DNA of 64,000 nucleotides, from the NCBI GenBank assembly GCA_966249405.1, contig CBINDO010000001.1, positions 34,593-98,592 of the forward strand. Direction: 5' to 3'. The notes beneath the pieces were generated by a model. It was not told the DNA's origin. It did not search any database and worked only from the letters and a program-made list of their open reading frames with translations. Within the stretch, counting starts at the first letter, position 1; every line of letters starts with the position of its first letter. Both the position numbers and the translations under genes were made by a program. Of the stretch, positions 7,976-16,108 are shown piece by piece. Origin of the DNA: SZUA-265 sp966249405 (GTDB lineage: Bacteria > Myxococcota_A > Polyangia > Polyangiales > Polyangiaceae).

Positions 7976-9115
7976 TCACCACCCGATTTCGGCTGCCGTC
8001 CACTCGCCGATGACCCAAGTTTGCGCTGGCCCCGGGATGTCCTCCTCGGTGAGACTTCGAGGACGTCCACGCGCCATCAACTCGGTGCCGTCTTGGGGAA
8101 AGCGCGGCATCCGGTTGGGTTCGGCGTAACCCTGCGGGTAAGACGCACGCCCGTCGGGCCCGTATTTGTCCGTCGCGCCGCGGGTGTGCAGGTATTCGTG
8201 CATCGCGACGAACCAGGCAAAGTCCACGCCGTCTTTGGAGATCTCGGTGCTCACCACCCCGACCCGGCCGTGTTGTTGCCCGAGCCCTTCCGCCGCTTCG
8301 CTGTGCCCGTTGCTAGCGGTGAGACGCACGTAGATCCGAACGTCGAACAGACCAGCGTCGATCCCAATCCGGTCATCGACGGCCTCCGCGTAGTTGTCCA
8401 ACGCGAGATTGAATTTCAAGAGGCTCCAGAGATCCGCTTCGGGGAGCGCGGGCGGCGAAACTCCTTCGACCACGGGCCCGACCACGGACAGCTCCACCGG
8501 CGCAGCCGCGGCAGGTGCGTATTTTATCCGTTGGGCGGCAAACATCGCCTCTACCGCCCGCGCTCTCGCACCGAAGGCTGCAGCCAGGTCGGCAGCAACC
8601 GGGGCGTCGGGCTTGGCCACCAACACGACCGCGACCCGGTGTGGACGCTCCCAACCGAGGTGACGGCGTCGCCACTCCTTGGCTCCGAGTAAACACACGC
8701 CGAACAAGACCGCGAGCAGTACACCGACGCGCAGCCGTTGGTTACGTTTACGCCGCGCGTGGCGCGCTCGGCAGTCGGCACAGGTGCCGCCACCTTGGCG
8801 TTCACAAATCACGCACAATGGCGTGCGGCAAACCACGCACAGCGCCCCCTCTACCAAGCGCGGGTGAAAGGTGCAGTGTCTGTCGCTGCCGTCCGCAATC
8901 GGGACGACGCTCGCCGCGACCCCGACTTTACGCAGGGCGCCCACGAGTTCATCCGCCCGCGCACTCGGTTGCGTCAGCGGAAGCAGGGTCGGGAACTCGC
9001 TCAAGATGGTCTTGCCGGAGGCGAGTTCGACGCCGAGCGCCTCACATACGACGCGTTCGGCAACGATGCGCGCGCTGGCCGGCGGCGGACCATCCAACCG
9101 AACGCGCGCCCTCAT
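7976..9115 (-). CDS. Membrane-anchored putative metallopeptidase with B-box-like zinc domain
   Basis: 379 residues, three parts. The N-terminal about 75 residues have an L7/L12- or ligand-binding-like alpha/beta pattern. A Cys/His cluster (C81, H84, C93, C96, C101, C104, C112, C115) resembles a B-box zinc finger. One membrane helix (about 128-145) leads to an extracytoplasmic domain with H306-E-Y-L-H310-T-R-G-A-T-D316. This exactly fits HExxHxxGxxD, as in snapalysin-like metzincins, and a later L-M-A may be the Met-turn. It probably acts outside the membrane on an unknown substrate. The gene converges with pgeF (34 bp between stops). Confidence 0.75.
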   Translation of the reverse strand: MRARVRLDGPPPASARIVAERVVCEALGVELASGKTILSEFPTLLPLTQPSARADELVGALRKVGVAASVVPIADGSDRHCTFHPRLVEGALCVVCRTPLCVICERQGGGTCADCRARHARRKRNQRLRVGVLLAVLFGVCLLGAKEWRRRHLGWERPHRVAVVLVAKPDAPVAADLAAAFGARARAVEAMFAAQRIKYAPAAAAPVELSVVGPVVEGVSPPALPEADLWSLLKFNLALDNYAEAVDDRIGIDAGLFDVRIYVRLTASNGHSEAAEGLGQQHGRVGVVSTEISKDGVDFAWFVAMHEYLHTRGATDKYGPDGRASYPQGYAEPNRMPRFPQDGTELMARGRPRSLTEEDIPGPAQTWVIGEWTAAEIGW

Positions 9116-9823
9116 CGGCCGCAGTCACGAGCATGGGCCGTCCCCACCGTGGAGGGCAACCGAGGTTGGGCTCGTTCGTCGTCCCAGAGAGGGGGATTGG
9201 CCGGTGAATGCCAGGACATCGCGCTCGGAAGTGTACTGCGAGCGAATGTTCGATCGCAAGCGGTTGTCGGACGTCACACTCGTGCGCACGAGCCTTGTCA
9301 TATCACCAGCGCCCTGCCCTCCCGTCGTTCTGCAGAGCATCGAACTCGAAACGCGTTGGGCACTCGAGCGCACGCTCCGCGTCGGGCCGAGTTTTCACCC
9401 CGTAACCAACGAGATGAAGCGCATCCTGCAACGCGACGCGCCTGCCGGCTTCCGACCGGGAGAATACGCGCCAATCCACGGTGTACGCTCTGCACAACCA
9501 CTTGGTCATTTTGATCCGTTGGCAGTTCGGCGCGAGAGCCTGCACCTCCCTTTCCCGACAATGGGTCTCGCGAGGTGCTGGACACAAACCGCCCACGACG
9601 GTGATGGTCGCGGAATTACTGGTGGTTCTTCAGCTTGCTTGCCCGGCAGGGTCACACGCTTGACGTCGGCCCGACCGGTCATCCGCCGCGCGCAGCCACA
9701 GTCGTGGGGTTGCAGATGCGTCAATCGCGGCACCCCGCTTGTGCTCTAAAACCGACCCATGCTAGTCGTGTGGCTTGCGCTCGGGTGAGTGCTACGGTTT
9801 CGCAAGGGGAGGACGACGCCGGT
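9116..9823. other. Long intergenic region, mostly non-coding
   Basis: About 700 bp lie between the divergent metallopeptidase and hybrid kinase genes. Several overlapping ORFs on both strands have low-complexity Arg/Ala-rich sequence and no ribosome sites. Only one short minus-strand ORF (listed separately) reads like a protein. The region must hold the promoters of both flanking genes. Confidence 0.5.
9303..9509 (-). CDS. Possible small protein, 68 aa, unrecognised
   Basis: An ATG at 9509 opens 68 codons with balanced composition, beginning MTKWLCRAYTV, and codons ending mostly in G or C like nearby genes. No family is recognised and no clear ribosome site precedes it. Competing frames on both strands are open here, so this may be a chance ORF. 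Confidence 0.25.
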   Translation of the reverse strand: MTKWLCRAYTVDWRVFSRSEAGRRVALQDALHLVGYGVKTRPDAERALECPTRFEFDALQNDGRAGRW

Positions 9824-12274
9824 ATGGATACCGAACGGAGCGCCAATGACGAGCGCGACGGTGGCTTTGCTTGGCAACGACGCCGAGAAGACGCCGATGC
9901 AGTCTACGCAACGGAGTTGCTCGCCGGCATGAGTGCACAGCTGGGTGAGCTGCTCACTTTTTGCGACCGGCATTGGGACGAGTTGTCGGCGTCGGTCGAG
10001 GCGAAGTGGCGTGCGCATGCACCCATCGACGTCGCGTGGCAACATTTGGTAACCTCGTCGGGATGGCCGTCGCGATACAGGGTGCGTCAGTGCGTGGACC
10101 CTGCCGGGCTCGCGCATCGAGAGCAACTAGAGGCGATCTTGCGCGATTGCGGCCGTTCGAGCTCACGAGCGGGTTTGGGGATTCGCGAGTTTGCCGAGGC
10201 ACTGCAGTTCGTTGCGGACGAGGTTACCGGTCTGCTGGTTTCGGAACTCGGGGGTGACCCTGCCAAGCTCACGCGACAACTTCGCGCTTTGCAGCGTTGC
10301 TCCAGTTTCGCGTCCGTTACCATGGCGCGAGAATCGTACGTCGAAGGACAACGTCGGGGCGAGCGTGAACGGGCGGAAGCGGAGACCAAGTTTGCCAGCG
10401 TTTGGGACTCAGGCGTCCTCGGAGTATTGGTCTGCGACTTTCACGGCAACATCCGTCAAGCGAACGACGGATTTCTGAAGACGTTTGGCTTCACACGAGA
10501 CGATCTCGAGGCGGGATTGGTGCGTTGGAACCACATGACGCCGCCCGAGTGGCGACACTTGGACGAACGCGCCATCGCGCAGCTCATGGACTGTGGCCGC
10601 GCACAACCTTGGGAGAAGGAATACTACCACAAGGATGGGTCGCGCGTTCCGGTCATCGTCGGCGTCTCGGTGCTCAACCAGGAAGAGACGTTGGCGTTCG
10701 TTCTCGACATCACCGAACGCAAACACGTCGATGCGCTCCGCGAGCGGAGCTCGGAGCTCGAGGCGGAAAACCGCCGTGTCCAAGAAGCCAGCCGCCTGAA
10801 AGGCGAGTTCTTGGCCAATATGTCTCACGAACTCCGCACACCGCTCAATGCCATCACCGGCTTCACGGAGCTGTTGCTGGATGGCGACGTGGCTCGCGAT
10901 TCGCCGGAACACGACGAGTTCCTGCGCGACATCCTCACGGCTGGTCTGCACCTGCAACGGCTGATCAGCGACGTCCTCGACCTCGCCAAGATCGAAGCAG
11001 GCAATCTGCAGTTCCATCCCGAACTAGTGGACGTGCGCAGCGTGGTGGACGAGGTCTGCGCCGTGTTACGCAGCGTGGCCACGGAGCGTAGCGTGGAATT
11101 GCACGCAGCCGTGAGCGTTGGTCAGGTAACCATCGATCCTGGACGCCTCAAGCAGGTGCTTTACAACTACTTGTCGAATGCGCTCAAGTTCAGCGCGCCG
11201 GGCTCCACCGTGGAAGTCCTTGCAACCCCCGAACCAGGCGACAAGTTCCGCGTCGAGGTCGTCGACCACGGCATCGGCATAGCGCCTGGGGACATCGGCA
11301 AGCTCTTCCAAGAGTTTCAACAGTTGGAAAGCGGGTCGACGAAGCGTCACCAAGGCACGGGCCTCGGGTTGGCGTTGACCAAACGCCTCGTGGAGGCGCA
11401 GGGCGGGACGGTAGGCGTAGTAAGTGAACTAGGCCGCGGCAGCCGCTTCCACGCCGTCTTGCCGATGCGTGTTGCGCACAACGGCGAACAAGAATTGGAC
11501 CCCAGCCCTGAACTTCCCGTGGACGCCCACTCGGTCCTGGTTGTCGAGGACGACCCGCGAGACCGCAGTGTTCTGGTCCGGATCTTGGGGGACGCGGGTT
11601 ACCGGACGCATACGGCGGCTACCGGGAGCATGGCCATCGCCTCGTGCGAAGCGCGCGACTTCGACGCCGTCACGCTCGACCTGTTGTTGCCGGACATGAC
11701 CGGTCTCCAAGTGCTGCAGAGAATTCGGCAACTCGAGCGTAGTCGCGAAACGCCAGTGCTGATCGTCAGTGTCGTCGCCGAGCAAGGCGTAGTTCGAGGT
11801 TTCCCCGTACACGACTACTTGACGAAACCGATCGACAGCCAAGCACTGATCCGCTCTTTGGAGCTCGCAACCTCGCGGGTCGACAAAGGTGTCATCTTGG
11901 TGATCGACGACGACCCGGCGGCGCGGCGATTGATGGAGGCGGCGCTCACATCTCTAGGCTACCCTGTGGTTTGCGTCGAAGACGGCCAAGCCGGACTCGA
12001 CTTCGTGAGGAGAACGAGGCCGGTGGGGATAGTGCTCGATCTCTTGATGCCGCGGATGGATGGCTTCGAGTTCCTGGGGCGTTTTCGCCAGACGCACGCC
12101 CACGACGACGTCCCGGTGATCGTATGGACCACGAAAGATCTCAGCTTCGCCGACCGTGACAAACTCGGCCGTTTCGCGCAGGCCACCGTGCAAAAAGGCG
12201 AAACGCCGCCCGCTAACCTGGTGGCCGAACTTGCCCGGCTCCTCAGGCGGCAGCGCTCGGTGCAGGAGGGATGA
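9824..12274 (+). CDS. Hybrid histidine kinase: PAS, HisKA, HATPase, two receivers
   Basis: 816 residues from ATG 9824, which follows GGGGAGG by 11 nt; the longer ORF upstream has no protein-like sequence. An unclassified helical N-terminal region (about 210 residues) precedes a PAS domain (ending in D-I-T-E-R-K). HisKA has S-H-E-L-R-T-P-L-N with the phospho-His. The ATPase domain has D-H-G-I-G-I-A and G-T-G-L-G-L-A. Two tandem receivers follow: the first keeps V-E-D-D and L-D-L-L-L-P-D-M, the second keeps I-D-D-D and L-D-L-L-M-P-R-M-D. No membrane helix is seen, so it is a cytoplasmic sensor. It is translationally close to the response regulator 3 bp downstream. Confidence 0.93.
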   Translation: MDTERSANDERDGGFAWQRRREDADAVYATELLAGMSAQLGELLTFCDRHWDELSASVEAKWRAHAPIDVAWQHLVTSSGWPSRYRVRQCVDPAGLAHREQLEAILRDCGRSSSRAGLGIREFAEALQFVADEVTGLLVSELGGDPAKLTRQLRALQRCSSFASVTMARESYVEGQRRGERERAEAETKFASVWDSGVLGVLVCDFHGNIRQANDGFLKTFGFTRDDLEAGLVRWNHMTPPEWRHLDERAIAQLMDCGRAQPWEKEYYHKDGSRVPVIVGVSVLNQEETLAFVLDITERKHVDALRERSSELEAENRRVQEASRLKGEFLANMSHELRTPLNAITGFTELLLDGDVARDSPEHDEFLRDILTAGLHLQRLISDVLDLAKIEAGNLQFHPELVDVRSVVDEVCAVLRSVATERSVELHAAVSVGQVTIDPGRLKQVLYNYLSNALKFSAPGSTVEVLATPEPGDKFRVEVVDHGIGIAPGDIGKLFQEFQQLESGSTKRHQGTGLGLALTKRLVEAQGGTVGVVSELGRGSRFHAVLPMRVAHNGEQELDPSPELPVDAHSVLVVEDDPRDRSVLVRILGDAGYRTHTAATGSMAIASCEARDFDAVTLDLLLPDMTGLQVLQRIRQLERSRETPVLIVSVVAEQGVVRGFPVHDYLTKPIDSQALIRSLELATSRVDKGVILVIDDDPAARRLMEAALTSLGYPVVCVEDGQAGLDFVRRTRPVGIVLDLLMPRMDGFEFLGRFRQTHAHDDVPVIVWTTKDLSFADRDKLGRFAQATVQKGETPPANLVAELARLLRRQRSVQEG

Positions 12275-12277
12275 CTA

Positions 12278-12676
12278 ATGCCAAACCAGAGTATCTTGGT
12301 GGTCGACGACAACCCCGCGAACTTGAAGTTGATGCGCTTCCTGCTGTCATCACGCGGCTACTCGGTTCAAACCGCTGAAGACGCGGAGCAAGCGCGCACC
12401 CAGCTGGAGCAAACGCTGCCAGACCTGGTTCTGATGGACCTCCAACTGCCTGGAGTAGATGGCCTAACCCTCACCCGTGAGCTCCGCAACTCACCGCGGA
12501 CTCGACACTTGGTGGTCGTAGCGGTGACCGCGTACGCGATGAAGGGCGACGAGGAGCGCGCCAAAGAAGCCGGTGTGGACGGCTACATCACCAAGCCCAT
12601 CAGCAAAGAGCCGTTCTTGCTGGCGATCAGCCATCACTTGGCGACGGCCCGCGCGCGTGCCGGCTCGTCCATGTGA
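12278..12676 (+). CDS. Single-domain response regulator (DivK/CheY type)
   Basis: 132 residues, one receiver domain only. V-V-D-D-N at the N-terminus, phospho-acceptor Asp in L-V-L-M-D-L-Q-L-P-G, Thr in V-A-V-T-A-Y-A-M and Lys in I-T-K-P-I. The YAMKGDEERAKEAGVDGY segment is typical of DivK-like and hybrid-kinase receivers. The start lies 3 bp after the kinase stop, so the two are one operon and this is likely a phosphotransfer partner. No output domain is present. Confidence 0.93.
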   Translation: MPNQSILVVDDNPANLKLMRFLLSSRGYSVQTAEDAEQARTQLEQTLPDLVLMDLQLPGVDGLTLTRELRNSPRTRHLVVVAVTAYAMKGDEERAKEAGVDGYITKPISKEPFLLAISHHLATARARAGSSM

Positions 12677-12780
12677 GCCGCCCTCGGACGAAGCGGCATC
12701 GTCGAGATTTCGCGTGATCGACGAGCAACTCCCAGTGGGAGACCGGAGATCACCCTTTGGTAGCCAATCGGGAGGGGAAT

Positions 12781-13530
12781 ATGGAAGAAGCAATGGGTTC
12801 GTTCGAGTTATTCTACGACCAACAACACGCCGCGCTCTGTGGCTTGCCACCTGCCACGGAGATTCTGGCGCGCTGCCCAGCAGAACGAGTCGCCGAGCAT
12901 GACCTGTTCGGCCGCCTTCGAGAGCGCCCGGTGGACATGGCCGCGCTGTGGGTGGTCGTAGCCAACACCCATGCCGGTATCTCACCGAACTTCGTGCGCT
13001 GGCTCGCGACGACACTCGGTCGAGTCGAAGACCCGCGGGTTGCGTGCCTCATCGCCAAACAACTTTACGACGAGTTAGGCAACGGCCATGCCGAACGCGT
13101 ACATGCGACCTTGTTGGAGCGATTCCTTTCGGCCTTGGAACCGTGGCGACCGCGGAGTAAACGCAACCATGTGTGGGCGGGCCAAAACTTGGCGGCCAGT
13201 ACGTCCCCGCTCTTCGAGAGTAAGCATCCTTTCACGGCCATCGGAGCGCTGATGGTCGCGGAAGTATTTGCGCGCGAGATGGACAAGTGTCTGGGTGAAG
13301 TCGTACGAGGTCAGGATCTGCTCGATGAGGACGCCCTGACGTGGATACGCCTGCACGAGGTGTTGGAGGTGGACCATGCCGAGGACTCGGGGGAACTCGC
13401 ACGACTAGTGCCGGCCGACGCCGACTCGCTGCGCGCGACTTGGAACGGTGCACGAGCGCAGTGGACAGCGTTGTGGCAGTTTCTAGACGACACCAATACA
13501 ATCGTGAGAGCGCTTGCAAGGCCCGCCTGA
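12781..13530 (+). CDS. Haem-oxygenase-like diiron oxidase candidate (HDO superfamily)
   Basis: 249 residues from ATG 12781, which has a strong ribosome site GGGAGGGGAAT directly before it; an in-frame start at 12757 is less likely. The helical fold and motif Y-D-E-L-G-N-G-H-A-E-R-V-H fit the iron-containing redox/CADD/SznF-like group. Candidate ligands by spacing are E98, H108, E161, H192, E196 and H199. The usual HxxxDxxH signature is HxxxExxH here. Known members oxidise amines, amino acids or fatty acids with two irons and O2. Substrate is unknown. It may be co-transcribed with the two-component genes (104 bp gap) and faces a methyltransferase and an aromatic amino acid hydroxylase. Confidence 0.75.
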   Translation: MEEAMGSFELFYDQQHAALCGLPPATEILARCPAERVAEHDLFGRLRERPVDMAALWVVVANTHAGISPNFVRWLATTLGRVEDPRVACLIAKQLYDELGNGHAERVHATLLERFLSALEPWRPRSKRNHVWAGQNLAASTSPLFESKHPFTAIGALMVAEVFAREMDKCLGEVVRGQDLLDEDALTWIRLHEVLEVDHAEDSGELARLVPADADSLRATWNGARAQWTALWQFLDDTNTIVRALARPA

Positions 13531-13552
13531 AGACCGCGACGCGGCGTTGTCC

Positions 13553-14209
13553 TCACCAGCGCCGCGTCACACAGAAGTGCCGGTCCGACACTCGACGCAC
13601 GTCGATTGAACTCAGTCCGGCCTTCTCACACGCTCGTTCCACCTCCGGAATCGTCAGCGCCGCGCGCAGAGAATCAGCAAACAACTGGCGCTGGTACTGT
13701 GTGTCCGACACCGTATGAGCCGCGACCAGCGCGGCCAATTCGGCTTCACTGTCGGGCCGAATCAAGTCTTTGATCAGCACGTGCGTCGACTCACTCATCA
13801 AACGTCGAATCTCTCGAAACAACGGCACCGGGTCAGGGAGGTGATGAACGACACTGTTGCAGACTATCAGGTCGAACCGACCGGGCTCGTAGCCTGTGGC
13901 CTTGACGTCGCGGAGCTCGAGTTTTGCATGCTGGGTCAAGCCTTCGCGGGCCAAGTTTCGGCGAGCCAAGGCCAACATGTGCTCGGCGAGATCGATGGCG
14001 GTGACGTCGAGCGCTGCGTTCATCTGCAGCATTTGAATCGGGATCAGCGCGGTCCCAGTCCCGAGGTCGAGGACGCTGCGCGCCGCCGGACAGACTTCCA
14101 ACGCGTGCCTTGCAAACTCACGGTTGACCCGCGAGTGGTCAATCGCATCGTACTCGGCGGCATCCCGCTCCGTGTCCATCGTTTCCGGCTCTAGTACTCG
14201 CTGCAACAT
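13553..14209 (-). CDS. Class I SAM-dependent methyltransferase
   Basis: 218 residues from ATG 14209 (GTG 14215 is also possible); GGTGAG precedes the ATG. Motif I is V-L-D-L-G-T-G-T-A, motif II follows with an acidic A-I-D residue for the ribose, and V-C-N-S-V-V-H-H-L-P-D is the post-II region. The opening R-V-L-E-P-E-x-M-D-T and Y-D-A-I-D-H-S-x-V-N-R-x-F block is typical of a widespread uncharacterised methyltransferase family. It follows the hydroxylase gene by 50 bp in the same direction, so the two probably form one operon. Acceptor molecule unknown. Confidence 0.9.
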   Translation of the reverse strand: MLQRVLEPETMDTERDAAEYDAIDHSRVNREFARHALEVCPAARSVLDLGTGTALIPIQMLQMNAALDVTAIDLAEHMLALARRNLAREGLTQHAKLELRDVKATGYEPGRFDLIVCNSVVHHLPDPVPLFREIRRLMSESTHVLIKDLIRPDSEAELAALVAAHTVSDTQYQRQLFADSLRAALTIPEVERACEKAGLSSIDVRRVSDRHFCVTRRW

Positions 14210-14259
14210 GCTCACCCGTATATGGTGTCACCCATTTCGTTTCTGTTGCGAAGCCGAAA

Positions 14260-15213
14260 TCAGCCGCGCTGAACCAAAGACCCCGCTGAGTCCCGTGCCC
14301 TTGCCTCGAGCTGCCGATTCTCTAGCAACAGTTGATCCAGGACCGAGTGGAGCTCTTCGAAGCTTTTTGCGACGCAATAACAGCGCTGAAGTTCGGAGAA
14401 CGCAATCCCGCGGCCGACGTTGCGGGATGTCAGAGGCACGATCCGGGCCTTGTCGGACAACACTGCACCAAGTTCACGCGCGGAAGACAACAGCGCGGCG
14501 CCGTATGCCGTTCTGCTTCGCCCAGAACCCATGAGCCCAAACTCGACGGTCCACAGATAGAAGCGCACCAGGCGTGCCAGCGCGGACGGATTGGCGGCGA
14601 TCTCGTGCTCGGCACGCGCCACGGCTTCGTCGGCCGCGCGCAACTCTTCGGCAGAGCACGCCTCCGCCCGGCGCAGGGAGCCAACACGCTGCTGGGCCGC
14701 GTAGAGACGCTGGTCGCGGACGTCCGCGGCGGCCGCCCTCATCTCTCCCCCCACGCGCTGAAGGAAGTCCCGGTGTTGCGCATCGAACAACATCGGCAAG
14801 TGACCGATCATGTCGTGCGCTAGGTCGGGTACCGGAGAATGCGCGAGATCGCGTCGGCTTCTGATGAACTTCGCGACAGGAAACGTTCGCGCGGCGAGCA
14901 AGCTGGCGTATTCCCAATGCGGGAGGTATCCCTCGACCACTACGACTTGCCAGTCGAAGCGCTTCAAACGACGGTTCAGCTCCTCGATACTCGGTATTTC
15001 GCCTCCGCTGGGGAACAGCTCGGCGAACCCGCGGTGGTAGGCGGAGTGAATCCGTCGCCCATACTGGAGCAAGAGTCGGTTGGTTCTGCCCAGCAGCAAG
15101 CGCCAAGTGGCGTGGTCATCCTGCGTCAGCCACGCGGCACGGCCTGATTCCGTTGCCAACCAAGACAAACTCGGCGCAGGCGCGCGGCGCCAACGCGATT
15201 CGATCGTGCCCAT
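14260..15213 (-). CDS. Biopterin-type aromatic amino acid hydroxylase family protein
   Basis: 317 residues, ATG after GGGGGAAAC. The iron site is H133-D-M-I-G-H138 inside the P-D-x-x-H-x-x-x-G-H-x-P signature, with Glu224 in W-T-V-E-F-G-L; Y-G-A-A-L-L-S-S-x-x-E-L follows. Phenylalanine, tyrosine and tryptophan hydroxylases use these residues with tetrahydropterin and O2. The gap from second His to Glu is 86 residues against about 40 in phenylalanine hydroxylase, so there is an extra charged helical insertion (about 155-205). No regulatory ACT domain is present. Which ring is hydroxylated cannot be told. Likely operon with the methyltransferase downstream. Confidence 0.85.
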   Translation of the reverse strand: MGTIESRWRRAPAPSLSWLATESGRAAWLTQDDHATWRLLLGRTNRLLLQYGRRIHSAYHRGFAELFPSGGEIPSIEELNRRLKRFDWQVVVVEGYLPHWEYASLLAARTFPVAKFIRSRRDLAHSPVPDLAHDMIGHLPMLFDAQHRDFLQRVGGEMRAAAADVRDQRLYAAQQRVGSLRRAEACSAEELRAADEAVARAEHEIAANPSALARLVRFYLWTVEFGLMGSGRSRTAYGAALLSSARELGAVLSDKARIVPLTSRNVGRGIAFSELQRCYCVAKSFEELHSVLDQLLLENRQLEARARDSAGSLVQRG

Positions 15214-15396
15214 GTTTCCCCCCAGTTGAACGATGAACGCGCGTGCTGACGCGCCCTACTGTTCTGCTCTCGCCTCTGGGTCCCCCGACCCAACCAGCGC
15301 AGTATTGCATGCCTAGCTCAATCCGCAAGCACGTCGACGCTTCCGCGCACGCGACTCCCATTTGCCACCCTCCCATCTTGCTTTGCGGGCGTGACT

Positions 15397-15417
15397 CGGA
15401 TGTACTCCGTACATCCG
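15397..15417. promoter_or_regulatory. Perfect 9-bp inverted repeat in the divergent promoter region
   Basis: CGGATGTAC-TCC-GTACATCCG lies between the divergent hydroxylase (start 15213) and 15505 genes, about 90 bp upstream of the latter. It is likely an operator for a dimeric regulator. Its presence also argues that the 15505 gene does not start at the upstream in-frame GTG 15391. Confidence 0.5.
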
Positions 15418-15504
15418 CCGGCCTACACCGACTCCTCCTTCTCGGGCCAATCCGCACCGCTGAGCGTTTTCGAGTCATCATCGTACGGAATTGTAGTCAA
15501 CGCC

Positions 15505-15984
15505 ATGTCCTACCAACTTTGCGTCCTCAACGGGCTTTTCGTGGTGCGCTGGGACCAACCGCGAATCGGCGATCCCACGAAGTACTGCCAAGAATTGACG
15601 GACGCGTCGCGACGCCAAGGTAAGAGGCTCGTGGGATTGTTCATCATGCCGGAGGCGAGCACTGCACCCAACGACGCATTCAAACGCGAGCAGGCATCAC
15701 TGTTGCCAGTGATCATGACCAACTTGGAGTACGCGGTGGCAGTGTTCGAAGGGACGGGGTTTTCCGCCAGTCTCAAGCGGAGCGCTTTGGTTGCCATCAT
15801 CCTGCTGTCGGGACAACGTCAACGCATTCACGTGCGAGCGAGCGTACGCGACGCGTTCACGAACCCGGCAGGTCCCATCACGTTCGATGCCGACGCGGCG
15901 TTGCAGGCGCTCCACGCCCGTGGCTTCTGCGAATATGCGGGGCCGCTCCCGCGCGGAGCGGCGTCGGCGAGGGAGAAGAGTTGA
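15505..15984 (+). CDS. Unrecognised soluble protein, STAS-like by pattern
   Basis: 159 residues from ATG 15505. The sequence alternates beta and alpha segments: L-F-V-V-R-W-D, then R-L-V-G-L-F-I-M-P-E, V-I-M-T-N-L-E-Y-A-V-A-V-F-E-G, and A-I-I-L-L-S-G. This order resembles SpoIIAA/STAS-like domains seen as orphan proteins in myxobacteria, but no diagnostic residue confirms it. No signal peptide or membrane helix. It is divergent from the hydroxylase operon and shares a palindromic operator candidate with it. 124 bp separate it from the oxidase genes. Confidence 0.65.
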   Translation: MSYQLCVLNGLFVVRWDQPRIGDPTKYCQELTDASRRQGKRLVGLFIMPEASTAPNDAFKREQASLLPVIMTNLEYAVAVFEGTGFSASLKRSALVAIILLSGQRQRIHVRASVRDAFTNPAGPITFDADAALQALHARGFCEYAGPLPRGAASAREKS

Positions 15985-16108
15985 AACGCGAGTTGATCCA
16001 TGTCGATGACCGCAGGCACCTAGCCCCGAAGCCGTTGGACGCGCGGTGGTCCGCGACAAAAAGACACTTGCTAGGTGAATCGTCAACGCACCATGAAGGA
16101 CTCGCAAC

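Noticed and set aside
9635..9823. Longer N-terminus for the hybrid kinase
   Set aside because: Residues before the Met at 9824 are basic and unstructured, and a ribosome site precedes 9824.
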